DNA of 64,000 bases, taken from assembly GCA_008933995.1 (NCBI GenBank), contig WARS01000033.1:3655813-3719812 (forward strand), given 5' to 3'. This stretch comes from Datnioides undecimradiatus. Taxonomy: Eukaryota; Chordata; Actinopteri; Lobotiformes; Datnioididae. Shown piece by piece: positions 30,601 through 43,690 of the stretch. Position 1 is the stretch's first letter. Each line of letters begins with the position of its first letter. The position numbers and the translations under genes were made by a program. The notes beneath the pieces are model-generated. The model searched no databases. It was not told the origin of the DNA and saw only the letters and a list, made by a program, of their open reading frames with translations.

Positions 30601-31300
30601 TACAGAACAGAACGGAGGAATTACATTTAAACAAAATGATACACGAGAGAAACTACGTAATAAGAAACAACACATTATTAGTTCACTCTTAACCCGAGTA
30701 AATGTGTTAAAATTCACCGATTAAAACTATTAATATTCAAAATATCACATTTACACACATTGGTATTATGCTTTGAAGTGCACGGGTGTGAAGGACAGTT
30801 CAATTCAGTTAAAACACATTTCATACACTCCAAATGTCACATTTTAAGTTATTTAATTCAACCTGCACTGCTGCTAAAGTCACATTTGCAAAACAGGCTT
30901 CCATTGGAAACAAACTGGAATCTAAAAATAAAGAACAATAAAACAATTTATTTTGAACTTATTTAAAAAAATATATATATTCTAATCTTTAATTCAGCAT
31001 TTACCCCCAGTCTGAGATACTCTATGTTTGCTGGTTTCAAGATAACACTAGTTATACATTATTTATACTTTAAAAACTGGAATATATTTCCTAAAGTTTA
31101 GGTCTAACATTAATAATATAAAGTCACTTTAATGAATTGAATAACCAAAGCAGGCTTTCACCAACTCTACTTACAGAGACAGGAAACAGTCTTTAATTAT
31201 CTGACCACATAATTCTTTAATAAGGCCCCACCCATCCTTAACTCATCAGTTTATTTAAATTATAGATTACTGTTCAGATGTGTTGGCTGCTCTTCTAGGT
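30524..31300. other. AT-rich non-coding stretch beside the CpG block
   Basis: After the CpG-rich block the sequence turns strongly AT-rich (about 30610-31300), with a short (AT)n at 30970-30980. No gene seen. Confidence 0.5.
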
Positions 31301-31839
31301 TTAACTTAATAACCAGTTTAAGATGCTCTCTTTCCTGTGCCTCCCCACCCAAGGCAACAAAAGCCCAGGCTAACTGTGGTTTCATTCAAACCTCTGGAAC
31401 TGTCCAAGTCAATACATCCTCAGGTTCATAGTTTCACTTCATTTAACATGTACTTGGCATATTTCTAAACAATTTTTCAGGGAGCCGAACAAAAAGACAG
31501 TGATTCATGTGAGAAATGTGTTCACATCAGTCTGTATTCATTTTATGTCCTTTTGCCAATCACATAAGCTGTGTAGCACACAAAGCAAAAGCAAAAAAGC
31601 CCTGTTATGTCCTTGATCAGAGAATTCTACAATAGATTATTTATACAGCAGTCTTCATGCCATATACAATGCTTGCAAAGCCTTGAAACAAGTGCAATAC
31701 AATTACTAATTTAATCTAGTGCCAAGTGTGTACCTCATAAGCTCGTGTTAAGGACAATGCAGAAATCATAAGCTCATGTTCAAGACAATGAATAAATCAC
31801 ATTTAAATGAATCGCAGAAGGTCGTATAAATTGGAGATT

Positions 31840-32180
31840 TCATCAGTGGTCATTGTTTAAGAAAGAAAATGAAAAACCTGATCTTTACAGGCCGGCAACC
31901 CTTCTAGATGCACAAACAACTGATTCTTCTCAGCAGGGGAGGAGGTTTATCACAAGGAATGCTGGGAAGGCAGAGGGCCGTACCTGGCTTTAATTTCAGC
32001 TGTCCACCAGGATTAGGACACAGTTCATATAGCAAACTGTAATCATCTGCAGTAGTGAGGCGCTCTTTCACAGCTGGCCCCGGGGCCAGTGGAAGCCTAA
32101 GCCATTTAGTGCTTTGTAGTTGTCTCTAATAATAATAACCTGGTCCTAATAAGTTGTGGAGAGTTGCAATGTATTGTGCT
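31840..32180. promoter_or_regulatory. candidate conserved non-coding stretch
   Basis: Repeat-free, high-complexity DNA with a palindromic CTGGCCCCGGGGCCAG, an AATAATAATAACC run and no coding signal. It looks like enhancer-type DNA, without further support. Confidence 0.2.
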
Positions 32181-33000
32181 TTTCTTTTGTGCTGACAAGA
32201 AAGTCTTTATTGGTAGATGTTGCATCATAATTTGTGATGTTTTTCCAAACTCATTTAGCATCATTTTTCACTATTTACTGCAGCTGGTGTATAAAAACCA
32301 TAGTCAGGTGGATCTATACAATCATCACCGTCTATGAATCAACAGCAAAGCAAAGTAGCCCCACTGTCAGACACACCCTTTTAAGAAACTCATCTGCTGT
32401 TGTTCTTCAGGTTTCAAGCATACTCCACAGCTACCTGCGGGTGTAGCAGTGAGGGATCTGTCTATGAGTTATTAAACAGTCCACCACTGGCCCACTGATG
32501 GTGTTCACAAGGCCGGTCAGCTCAGGACAATGTTGCTTTCCTCTGAAATAACAACGCAAAGGCCTTTCAGCACCAACACCACTGTCCAGCTCCTAAACCT
32601 CCACCAAGATCAACATTAGGTCAATATGTGGCGTTAAAATGCACTGGAGAAGCCGAGTTTGGGTTTAGCTAGGCAGGGCCAAGGTCTGCCCGCATGGAGC
32701 TACAGTAAAGGAGGAACCACATCAAAAGCCACACTATACCAGGAAGGACGGAGGCCCTGGTGAAAGCCCAACGGCCCCTGGGATGATTGCACACAACTCA
32801 TCAAAGTGACAGGTTTAGCGGACAACAAAAAAAGAAAAAGGGGGGGAAACTGTTGAAGGAAGGGGGAGGGAGGGATACAGAAGGACAACATGTTTCGAAA
32901 CCATTTAAAGCTTTTGCATGGCATGTCAAAAATAATGTTTAATGTGTCTTCAAACATGCTTTTAAATCGTTTTTCCAAGGCTAATTCCAAATGTTGGGGT

Positions 33001-33151
33001 TAGAATAACTATCATCTTTCATTGTGGATTTGTTAACTGGAGCAAATGTGGCACACAGAGCAGACATGCTGCCCAAACAGCAAATTGTTGTTTTCTAACT
33101 ACATCCAGCAAAGAGAGAAGGGCATAAAACCTCAAACAGCTGCAAAAAAAA
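33001..33151. repeat. local duplication, copy 1 (long form)
   Basis: Shares about 105 aligned bases with 34950-35060 in the same orientation, differing by only a few substitutions. This copy has about 45 nt (33062-33106) where copy 2 has only 5. Both end in a poly-A run. Confidence 0.9.
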
Positions 33152-34949
33152 AGAAGAAGAAAAAAGAGGAAAAAAGAAAAAAGTTCTTCACAAAAGGCTT
33201 CATGCTTTAAGTTTAAACATGATCCAACTCGTTGTGTGATTTGAAAGCACATTAGCAGTGATCTAATAGCGGAGTGTTCAGATGCCGGGTCGTAATGTGC
33301 TTCGACATAACTGCAGGAAGGCAGCAGGTAATCCTAGAAGCCCTCAGAGCATTGCAGCTACCCCTGCATGTGATAATGTCTGGCTAACGAGGGAGGAGAA
33401 GGAAAGAGGGAACCCACGAAAGAAAAAGCGAGAACTGGATTAATGCATTAAAAAGGTGGAATTAGGAATGTTTGAGTGGGAGTAGACACCTGCATGAGCA
33501 AAGAGAAGAAGAAAACGGTGCAGCTGTAATTGACTAAATGTATAAATGGCTGAGAAAAAAGCATAAGGGCGCTCCCAGGCAGCGCTGCTCACGTTGCTCC
33601 CTGGCTTCTGTTGGTCTGAGATGCGGAAACTGGGGAAACCCTATCCCTTCGACACCTTGGATGGTGAGGACGGACATCTCCCACCCGATTAGCGCTGAGC
33701 CCCCTGACATCTTCCCAGAAGGACCGACAGGGGCTGAGGAATGGCTGAAACCCAAATGCTAATCTGAGTTACCCTGCATTAAATTTAGGAACAGGGGGCC
33801 TTGTACATGGTTCGATTTTGTTTGTGCTCCACTGCTCTACACTGCGTGGTGTAAATCTGATGAGAAAACTATTTATTACACGTAAAATGCACAAGGAAAG
33901 CTTGATTTAGCGCTCGCAACCGGCCATGTGTCTCACACATGTGCGCATGTTTCAGCTGGTTGTACGAAGATGCTGTAATCCGTTGACTTTTCTACTGTAC
34001 ATTTTCTTTGTAATGGTTCCAAGTAAGGCAGCCTCTGTGGGCCGTGTGTGTGTGTGTGTACAACCTGTATGATGTATTGTGCTCCAGATATTGATGTACT
34101 GTAGAGCTGCGGTGTCTATGACTGTCTTGAAGTTTGGACCTGCATAAGAAAACCTGTGCTTGGAATGGTTTCATCAGAGTCTCTAGGTTAGTTCATGTCA
34201 TGTCAACATTTCCTGCAAAAATAAATTCATTTCAGTTGATACTTTTGCAACCAGTGGGTTTATGCTGGGGTAAATATTCCAATTTTATGTTTCTTTGGTG
34301 AACTGTGATATGCAAATTTTCTTTGTTGACCAATTACAAGCTGCCTCGACAATGCTGACCAAATTCCATAGTCTATTCACTGCGTTGCACCGCAAAAGCC
34401 ACATTTAAACCAAGCCTTCTTCCACTGGAGCACATGCTCCATTAAACAGGAAGGATCTTTAATTAGTTATTCAGTCTCATAGGACAGGTGTCAATGGTAC
34501 AAATTCAACTTTTAAATGAATTACATAAACTCAGTAACTCATTTGTGACTGGGCAAATAAGGGGAGACTGACTGGTTAGCGCTAGGGTATTTCCTAGCTA
34601 ATCTGCCAGCGGTTACCTTGCCAGCTATAGCAGTTTGCCAGTTTTGAGTAGGCACTATGTCACAAAACTTCTAGAACCACCATTTTCAGAGTTAGGACAA
34701 AACGTTTGACACTGTTCTCCCTGTGATTGGGACTGCATTTTAAAAAAGGGGGCCGCGCGATCGCTGTCACTTACCAGAAAGGACGTTAAATTTAGTCTAA
34801 GGAAACATACTTGCACCCTTATCTCCTTTTTCACCACTGCAAACTTTGCTGTTTGTCTTTGTGCAGCTTTTTACTGTCAGGGCAGGATTATATCATACAA
34901 AATTGCATGATGTGGCAGCTGATATGACAGTTCTGACCCCCCCCAAAGC

Positions 34950-35060
34950 TAGAATAACTATCATCTTTCATTGTGGATTTGTTAATTGGGGCAAATGTGG
35001 CACACAGAGCACAAGAGCAAAGAGAGAAGGACATGAAACCTCAAACAGCTGCAAAAAAAA
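34950..35060. repeat. local duplication, copy 2 (short form)
   Basis: Same orientation as 33001-33151 and about 95% identical over the shared part. It lacks about 40 nt of copy 1. No known repeat family was recognised. Confidence 0.9.
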
Positions 35061-35964
35061 CAGAAGTTCAAAGTTCACCTTTTCCTCAAGGGTCAGCACT
35101 GTCCACTGGTCCGAGTGTGAAAACATTTGTCTGTGCTATCCATTTTAACCTCAAAACGCAAATCATGTGATTGGTGAGACACTGCTCATCAGATCTGTCT
35201 TACAGCTGTCGCTGCAGTAAAGATTGACCTGTCAGACAAACAGAGGTTATTGTAACTACTAAATTGTACCTGATATCCCCGCATTGCAGATTTGGAGGAC
35301 GGGAGCAGTGCAGAAAGTGAGTTGGCGCAGCCATGTTGCTGTGGTTATGCAAAAACATGCTGTATCCAGATGACCTATCTGTCTTTTATCATTTCCTTTC
35401 ATACACAACCCAGAGATAAAAGAAAATGACAGACAAAAGAGTGAAGGGGGGGAAGAGAAACAGAAAGAAGTGAAAGCACTTGGCTGAAACTATAAGAGAC
35501 TGGCAAAGCGGTGTAGCTGCACTTCTAGTCAACATTCTTCTCCGAGGTGTTGACTGGCAGCTCAGACGTGTGAATGACATCACATGCACATGTTTGACTC
35601 ACAATGGCTGGCAGGTGCAAGGCCCAAAGGCGAGGATACTCTTTGATTTGTGGACGATGAAATGATTTCAGTGCGTTATGAGTTCGAAACAATATGAGAG
35701 AATCAAACAAAGCGAAGTCAAAAGAAAGTCCATATAATCACCTTTGGTCCATTCTGTGCAACAGAGTCACAGGACACAGCTAAGCCAAAGGACTGTATAA
35801 TTAACACAGGACATTCACATCCAGGGTTCAGGTTACCATGGTAAATAACGGTGTAACTTGATACTCTACTGTTGTTATTTTCACTTAGCCTGGAGGAGCA
35901 GGTCCCAACATGGGGGTCAGGACCTCTCAAAGGGGTCCCGAGACAATTAAAAGGGACAGGGTTG

Positions 35965-36312
35965 GAAAGCTAGTGGGCTGTACTTCGTGCTAAATGCTAA
36001 CGTTAGCATGTTTGCTTACAATGCCCACAATGACCGTGCCAACATTCTGATGTTTAGCAGGTATTATGTTATGTACCATGTTCACCATCTTGGTTGGCTG
36101 TTTTAGCGCGCTAACATTTGCGAGTTACACTGATCAGCTGAGGCTGATGGGAATGTCGATCAAAAACTTAAGTACTGGAACATCCTGAGGACATCCTGGT
36201 GCTAGATAGACAGGACAGTCCACAAAAACACTAACGTGAACCTCATGAACACACTGAAAATGCGCTGTAGATATTAGGATACATCATCTGGGGACCATGA
36301 ATGTTAGTACCA
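35965..36312. repeat. dispersed acanthomorph repeat, copy A (degraded)
   Basis: Contains the family landmarks GCTAACGTTAGCATG, GATGTTTAGCAGGTA, TGTTCACCATCTTGG, GCTAACATTTGC and a terminal CATCTGGGGACCATGAATG. The same landmarks recur in copies B and C. I recognise the family from many percomorph genomes as a short non-coding interspersed element. Its class is not certain. Confidence 0.65.
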
Positions 36313-39300
36313 GTGAAAGAGAGCAGGTTATATAGAGTGTCTCTGGAAAAGCCTCTCTTTTGGAGTTGGACCTGGTTTTAGATGAAAACAGGCTCTGTGT
36401 AAAGTCTTCCACCAGGATCAGCGTTATTTTTGTTTCTTTTTGCCACAAGTCAAAGACCAAACCGTACCATCAGGTTTTCATATTGAACTCAGAATCCATA
36501 CTGGCCAGCTGCAATTACTTGGCAACGAGAACAAGACGATGTTTAAAAATGAGAAACAGAGGCCTGTTGTTTCACGGCTGTTGCTCTATCACATTAAAAC
36601 GTGCACGCTTTTGGCACAAAAACCAGGCTCAGCCTTCTAATTACGGCTGTTTTTCCCGAGGATTTCACATGGGGCCAGGGGCCTTGGAGCAGCCTTTTGT
36701 CATGCTCTGACACAGGTCACACACGTCTTTCTTTCCTCTCCACTCCGGCTCACTATCTTCCCTTTTCTCAAGTGCCCGAGCGACTTCCTAGTCTGGGAAA
36801 AGACACAGTTCAATCAAAATTCTGCGTTCTCTTGTCTTTCAGAGGGCGAGCGGTGGGGAGGGGAAGGATGGGAGAGAGGAGGGAGTAAAGAAGGAGAGTG
36901 GTGGTCTGTGAATTGGGGGTTCTTATCATGTAGAAAAGAGGAGCAGCAGCAGAAGAAGAAGAGTCTGTCTGCAGAGAGGAATCTTAATTTGTTTGGAAAG
37001 ATTCCTGGGTTGATCTCCAACACAAACTGGGAAACAAGGAGGTTATGCACAACCGAAGGAGGGAAAGTCAGAAGGAGGCAAGGATGAGGGGCAGATGGAC
37101 AGACATCCAAAGCAGAGGGGGACAGACAAGTCATACAAAGGGCTGTTTGGCAGGAATTTGGTGGACAGATGTTTGTGTGTGAGAATTAATGACGGAGAGT
37201 TCCTCTTTGAGGGGACCAAAGTTAGTGTTTGCTCATAAGGAGAACAGCCTTTGAGGAACTGTCCAAACATACACAAAGCCAGGAGTCTTTCTACACTGGG
37301 CAATCCCCCCCCCAGCCCCTACTCGACAAACACTTTGTGTGTGTGTGTCTCCCAATCTCTATTAAGGGCACACTAGTCAGTTCTTTTATTATAGCCCAAT
37401 ATCACAAATCACAGAATTGCCTCGACCTGTAGAGCATCGCTCATCTCTATCCTCAGTTTCCTCTTCTGCATTCCCTGTTGTTTTGTTTCTTTGGGGGTTT
37501 TCTGTCCGTATGTTTGCATTGTGGAAAACTGGGATCATTAACATTGTGCAATTAGCTAATGACGATTCCTGCTATGAACAAACCGCCACTGAAATGTGTT
37601 GATAGTGAAGAAAACATAAGTGTGATGCCTGTCAGAAGTTCTGGAGACTCTTTTTTTCCCATAATTTCAAAGTGGATTTATATCAATATAACACCAATTT
37701 AAGTAGGAACTGGGGAGTCTCACTGAATGATACCAGTGTGTATTTTATCTCTTTCACAGAGTTTTAATGAGTCGGAGAAGGAACAGGATTTCTGACTGAC
37801 TGACCCACAGAGCCTGGGGAGGCTTTGTGCTTTGTGCTGCACAGTGTCCACATCTCTTACAGACCACATCCTGTCATGTCCCGACGGTTCAAATGCTGCC
37901 CGGAACCTTCCCCCGTAATGTTAATCTCATCCAAATGGGGCCCGAGTGTCTGTCAGCCAAGCTCAGTATGATTTTCCATAGGGTTGGAGCATCATCTGTG
38001 CAGAAATGTAGCTAGCACCTGTACGTTCTCAGTTAGATTGATGGCATGATGATCAATGCAATAAGGATTTCAACTCACAATGACTTTCGTTAAAGACTAA
38101 TCTGTTATTTTTGCGACTACTTGACTTATGTTTAGCCCATGTGACTGACTGACTGATGCCGACAACTCAAATACTTTTTAATATTTACAGTAACAGAGGC
38201 AAATCAGCCAGTCCTCCCATTGGAGGCACTGGACCTGAACAATCTTTGCCTTTACTGCTTGATAGTTGAATTAAATGACTGATCATCATATTGACTGACT
38301 ATCCATCAAACAACTATTGTAAAGGGCCCAGAATAATAAATGTGTCTCAGTATAAATTTAATGTATGTTGCCTAAATACATAGAATTTTAGCATATCATT
38401 ACCAGGGTTGTCTAAAATACATCAATGAAATCAATAGAGCTGGTTATCGCATTGGTTTTGGTATTGATACATTTTTAAATATTACATAATACACAATAAC
38501 AATACTTAATACGCATTTTATTCTCATAGCAAGATCAGTGATATGGTGGGAAAGGCGAGTACTGCTGTAATAAATAGGAAAACATTTGTTAATTTAATAG
38601 TTTTTACTGTTTTCTCTCTCACTGACTGATAACATGTCCAGATTGGCCAGCTGGTTCCTAGTGAGTTGTATTTCCAGCTGCGTTCTTACATTGAAACCAA
38701 ACCTATATCCTCACACGGGTGAACATATGTATATGAAAATATGTATCATTTGACATATTCGAAGCATTTGGAACACTGGAACGCACGGCGTCTGGCGGTG
38801 GGAGTGTAGAGCAGGAGCTGGTCTGGAGAAAAACTGTGATAAAAGCTGAAAGATCGCATCTGTGTGTCAAATTTCTCCAGGGGCCTCGGAGGGCCCCCGG
38901 GGGTGGCGGGGGTGGCGAGATAGCCTCAGGGAGAGAAGGAAAACAAAAAAAAGATGACATTTTTTTGTGTGGTTGAAAATGTCGGAGGAGGTGTGAGATC
39001 ACATCCTGCTGCTATAAACCTTTTGGCAGGCGGACGGACTGAGATAGAGGTGAAGACGTGAGCAAGGACACAGCGAAGGTTTTAAGGGAACAAGCAGTGA
39101 GGGTGAAGGATGGAAAGGGGGTGAGGGTGAGAGGGACGGGTGAGGGGTGGAGGGAGCCAACTCTCCCTTTCTTTCTCCAAATATAAACTCCAGACATGTT
39201 GAAGCTGCAGCATCACTGAAGTGTCACCACGGTCTGCAGCTGGAACGCAGACCAGGTCATGACTTCCTTCTCCGTGACATCCAGGCCACTTCAAAGCCCG

Positions 39301-40830
39301 CGCTCCATCTCCATCATCATCTGCTCCTCCAGGATTCTCCACACTGCCGGCCTTATCGCGGACAGATGAGCTTAATATACGAGCTCGGCTTCCCTTCCCG
39401 GGGCGTTCATCACACGCGCTTTTCCGCTGTTTTGTTGTGCGACTGTTTTCCATCAGGCGTTCAGATCTTATCCGTTGCGGTGTGTGTTTTCTCTTTCTTT
39501 CTTTTTTTTTTTCTCCAAACAGCACACAGTGTTATTGGTGTCCGACCACGAGAATATCACACAGGGCCGCCACAGAAAACACATTTACAATGCTGACTGT
39601 CTGTTTTGTCGCCGCCGGATTCTCATTCACCCCAGCCGCGGGCACCGCGAGACGCTAAAAAGACGTGCAGGGTACTGTTCAGAGACATTACTGCACTTCT
39701 GAAAAGTGTCTCACTGTTACACAAATATGTGTCAAGATGTCAATCCCCAAACTGCACCAAAAAAAAACTGTCCCTCCGTGCTCTGCACCGTGTCGTCTGT
39801 ACCACAAGTGACCGTGTGTTACAATAGCAGGACGGCTCAGCTTCGGCTTAATTGCTGTGAAGCGAAAAGGACGGTGCGATCAATCAATCACCTGCTGAGC
39901 TGAATCGGGCAGATCCCCGACGCGTCACGTCTCGTTATCAATGATTTCACTGGACGAACGTTAAAGCAGTTGCAGGTCTTACTGAAGCTTAATCAGCCTA
40001 ATAGTATATTTAATACAACTTCTTAACAAAGTTTGTATATTAGAGTCACGGAGCATCTCTGCCGTTAAATGTTACGTATTTGCTGTTCAGCTGACTGGCT
40101 CGCTGACCGATTTAATATTTCTTTTTGCTAATAAATAAAGAGGGTAACCAAACAGAACTCTGAATTATGCATCTGAAAGAAAATGCATAATCATCACCGG
40201 TGCAAGCTGGAAGAGTTTATCAGTTCAAGCCGGTCAGTCAAACCCTATTCTGCTCAAATGGAACTGGCTGGTATGAAAGCAGTACGGTTGCATTGTGCAG
40301 CGTCCCCGGTGAAAACCCTCCCGGCCCCGCTCAAGTCCGGCACACTCTGTTCTACACTGCAATTTGTTGTGCTACACAGAGGATCCTTCAGTTTTTATGG
40401 CCCTGTCCCTCTCACGGAGGACTGGGCAGAGCGCTCCGTTGTGAGAACACAGCCCTTGGCACGTCAGCGCAGCGCCTGAAACGGAGATGCCGGTGCCAAG
40501 GCAAATGGAGTGACTTCATCCTGTGTCATCTCACTGAAGGACAAGTGGGCTCTCGGAGGGCCCGTCGAGGGTTGGGGGGGGGGGGCAGAGCTGGGCAGGA
40601 CGGAGCTGAATTCACTAAAAAGGCTTTCTGGCTCTGATAGCTGCTCAGCATGTGCGTTAGATAGAGAGGCATACAGCATCTACTGAGTCTGAATTGTAAT
40701 TAAATTAGGCTTATTCTGCTCTGGATGCTGTTGGGGAGGCTAAAACACTGACGTAGAGAGGACGGAGGCTAGAAAACAAGCAAGTGACAGGGCCCTTGAG
40801 TGCGTGAGGCATGTACGCAAGTAACACAGG

Positions 40831-40833
<3 letters not shown>

Positions 40834-40861
<28 letters not shown>
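40834..40861. repeat. (GT)n microsatellite
   Basis: About 28 nt of TG on the plus strand in non-coding DNA. Confidence 0.96.
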
Positions 40862-40864
<3 letters not shown>

Positions 40865-42329
40865 ATGTGTGAGAGGCTCGCCTCTGGTTCTTGGGGCGGT
40901 CAGAGCCGAGCTCAGGGCACTTGGAGCCCTTCCCGCTCCCTGCGGAGGGGTGTGCGCCAGCAAGACGGGAACCAGGGCCTCTGCAGCTGCTCTCCTCTCT
41001 CCAGGCACACACACAAAAGTTTAACAAGACGTTCCCTTCACATCTCTCTTATACCAGGGCCTGTTCATCTCTAACCCACAATTTAGAGCCAAAACGATTG
41101 GTTGAATTATCAACAGAGAAGCAATTGAGACAGTTTTGATGACTGGAAGATCGTCTAATTCAATGACTAAGCAAAAATGCCAAAGATGATCAGTTTGTCC
41201 ACTGTGGCAGTTTGATGCTTTTCACTTTGGTTTTTTATTTTGGATTAAATACATTTTGGTTCTGGCCGCTGGTCAGGAAAACACGCAGCCCGAAAACGTC
41301 ACCTGGAAACACTGCGACAGGCATTTTCTCACATTTTCTGCGCTGACGGTAAAGTCACAGGCCTCCACCGGCTCTTTCCCCGAGGTTGCAGGAGGCTGAA
41401 ACACAGCGGAGTGTTTTCGCAGGCACCAGCCTGTCTGCTGTCTGACTTCACCGTCCTGCTTCCCGATAGTTTAAGCACAATGCGAGTGGTGAAACTGAGC
41501 ACGGTGGCATCTAGTCTTATTACTGAAACGCACTGCAGGGGCTGGATGTGAACGAGCCTGCGGCGCATTTAGGGTCCAGAGACGGGTCTGTGAGGCAGCC
41601 CAAAGGAAAGTACAGCAAAGGAGGAAAGGGAAAACGACAAAACGGCTTAAAAAAAAAAAAAAAGAATGCGGAGAATTCATCTCGACTTTCAGGGCAGGAC
41701 TGTGAGCGGTCTCGTTGAAATGAATTCATTTATCTTTCACGGAGGTGTTGCGTGGCGTCGTGCGCAAATGTGTGTGCTTTTTGTGCAAAAGCAAAAGCGT
41801 GCATGACTGTGCGTGTGTGTGTCTGTGGCCGTTTGCCGGGTCAGGTGTTGAGTGTCAAAGCGAGTACCAGCACAGCGTAATAGAGACGTGGTGGGAAAGC
41901 AGCGGGTTTGACACCAGTGGGCTCTGTGATAAATGTGCGCTCTGACAAATGGACCCTAGAAATAATCCCATATAAGCACTCCTGTCTCTCTCTCTCTCAC
42001 ACATACACACAGGTCGGATACTGTTGGGCGCAGTAAATGTGTGTAAGAGAGAAAGGGAGGAGGGGGTCGGCGGGAGGGGAAACGAGAGTGCTGGGTGTCT
42101 TCTCCTTTCTGTACGACTCTTTCTGATGTCACGGAATCCGTCTTTGAGAATAAACAAACTGCACTGAAACAATAACGGCGCCCCTCTCTCCTCCTGACAG
42201 CTCATCCGCTTCGCACTACACCTGACTCCCGCGTCACCACTGAGCCTCAACAACCAAAAACAAACTCCACATCAGACGGAAAGCTGATACAGTACCACGG
42301 GGGGAAGACGGGGCCTACAGGTGTCTGCG

Positions 42330-42345
42330 TGTGTGTGTGTACAGG

Positions 42346-42376
<31 letters not shown>
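42330..42376. repeat. interrupted (GT)n microsatellite
   Basis: Two GT runs separated by ACAGGTAG, on the plus strand. Confidence 0.93.
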
Positions 42377-42377
<1 letters not shown>

Positions 42378-43099
42378 ACTCAGCGTACATGGGCGAGGCC
42401 GTGCAAAAACGTGCGGGCACGTAGAGGGAGCGCCCCATGTCTGTCCCTCAGCCCCGTCCGTCCATGCCGCCACTTGCACGGCAGATGCCGACTGTGGACG
42501 CATGAGGGTATGTTTGCCGCGATCGGGCATTCTTTCCGGACCAAACGGTCTGTTTGCAGTTTTCTCCTTCCTCCCTCGTGAAAGAAAACAAGTTGTTATT
42601 ATTATGAGTCAAATGGCGGGTACAGCGTTTTGGCAGCTGGGAGCGGGGCGGCAGAACAGTAATGCTCCAAAAATGAAAATAAGTGGAAAGTTGTCCAGTT
42701 TCCTTTCGCCAATGCTGACTTTATTAGCTGTCTGTATATGTCCATAAATATTTATAAACAGGGTAAAATTGCTGTAAAAGCAGACGACGGAGGGGGGGTT
42801 GGAACTCCACACCCTTAAAATGGCGGGGGCCCAGTCTCGGTCTGGCATTAATCTCAGAGTCATTAAAACGTGGGGGAAATTATTAGTGACAGGCTTATGG
42901 AATTACATCATGCTCCGGGTCATCGGGCCTCCGCTTAAAGGAATAATAATAAGAGGAGCTGAGGAGCACCGATGAGATGTGACGCTGTGGGACTGGTGAA
43001 GTCTGAAGTTGGCCGCGTAGTAGAAATGAATTTGAAATTGGTGCGTTTTCGCAGGAAATGTGGCAACCGAAGAGAACGGACACCAACCTCCAGTCTGTC

Positions 43100-43690
43100 G
43101 CGGCCTGCGATTGGCTAACAGCATCACGTGGCAACTGGGGGTTTGAATTTTGTTTGTGTTTTTATACCGGTGCTTACGGAGCCAACTGCGGTTTACGTGT
43201 TCCAGGAGTTATCTCCACATTAGCCCGACAGACCGACTGTAACACTGGCGTGGATCGATTCCAGAAGCCTCGGAATCAAACAGATCCCCCGAATCTGATC
43301 TCTGAACGCTCAACTGTCGGCCAAGACCGTCGCTGCTGTTGAGCTTTCCCACATTTCATTCACAAAGCGCCAGGAGCATTTTTTTCCTTTTTCCGTTCAT
43401 GCTAAATTGCCGTTGATATAGATAATCTCCCAAACAACCACCTGTAACTCGTTTTAAGCCAGCGAGGTAGAATGAGTCTCGTATGCTTTGGCGGGATTTA
43501 TCGTGTCTGTGCCTGCATTTACTCTCTATTCATCTTTTTTGGTTCGGGGCGCATCTTCCTCCTGTGGTATTAATAGGCTTTGCATTTCAGAGGAGCCACT
43601 GCTTGTGTTGTTTTAGGTTTAGGCTAAACAGCCTGAATGATTTCTGATTTCTTCTCTTCCTGTTCACACAAACACACCTGCGTTCCGGTG
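43100..43690 (+). promoter_or_regulatory. promoter-like motif array on the plus strand
   Basis: In order: an inverted CCAAT box (ATTGGCT, 43110-43116), an E-box CACGTG (43125-43130), and a TATA-like TTTTATACC (about 43160-43167). About 500 nt later comes a donor CCG|GTGAGT (exon end 43687). The spacing fits a plus-strand start near 43195. No coding frame follows, so a non-coding transcript or a false hit are both possible. Confidence 0.22.

Larger units (their letters stand above)
36313..43099. other. non-coding stretch, no gene recognised
   Basis: Ordinary teleost non-coding DNA with purine-rich blocks (about 36840-36970), a 12-G run (about 40574-40585) and GT arrays. Open frames up to 149 codons occur on both strands but lack family resemblance and paired splice sites. 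Confidence 0.5.

Noticed and set aside
33534-33762. Open frames of about 74 codons on both strands
   Set aside because: No homology recognised and no splice sites in frame. More likely non-coding DNA.
39082-39596. Overlapping open frames of 147 (-) and 149 (+) codons
   Set aside because: No family resemblance, no splice context, and frames open on both strands at once. They look like chance frames in GC-rich DNA.
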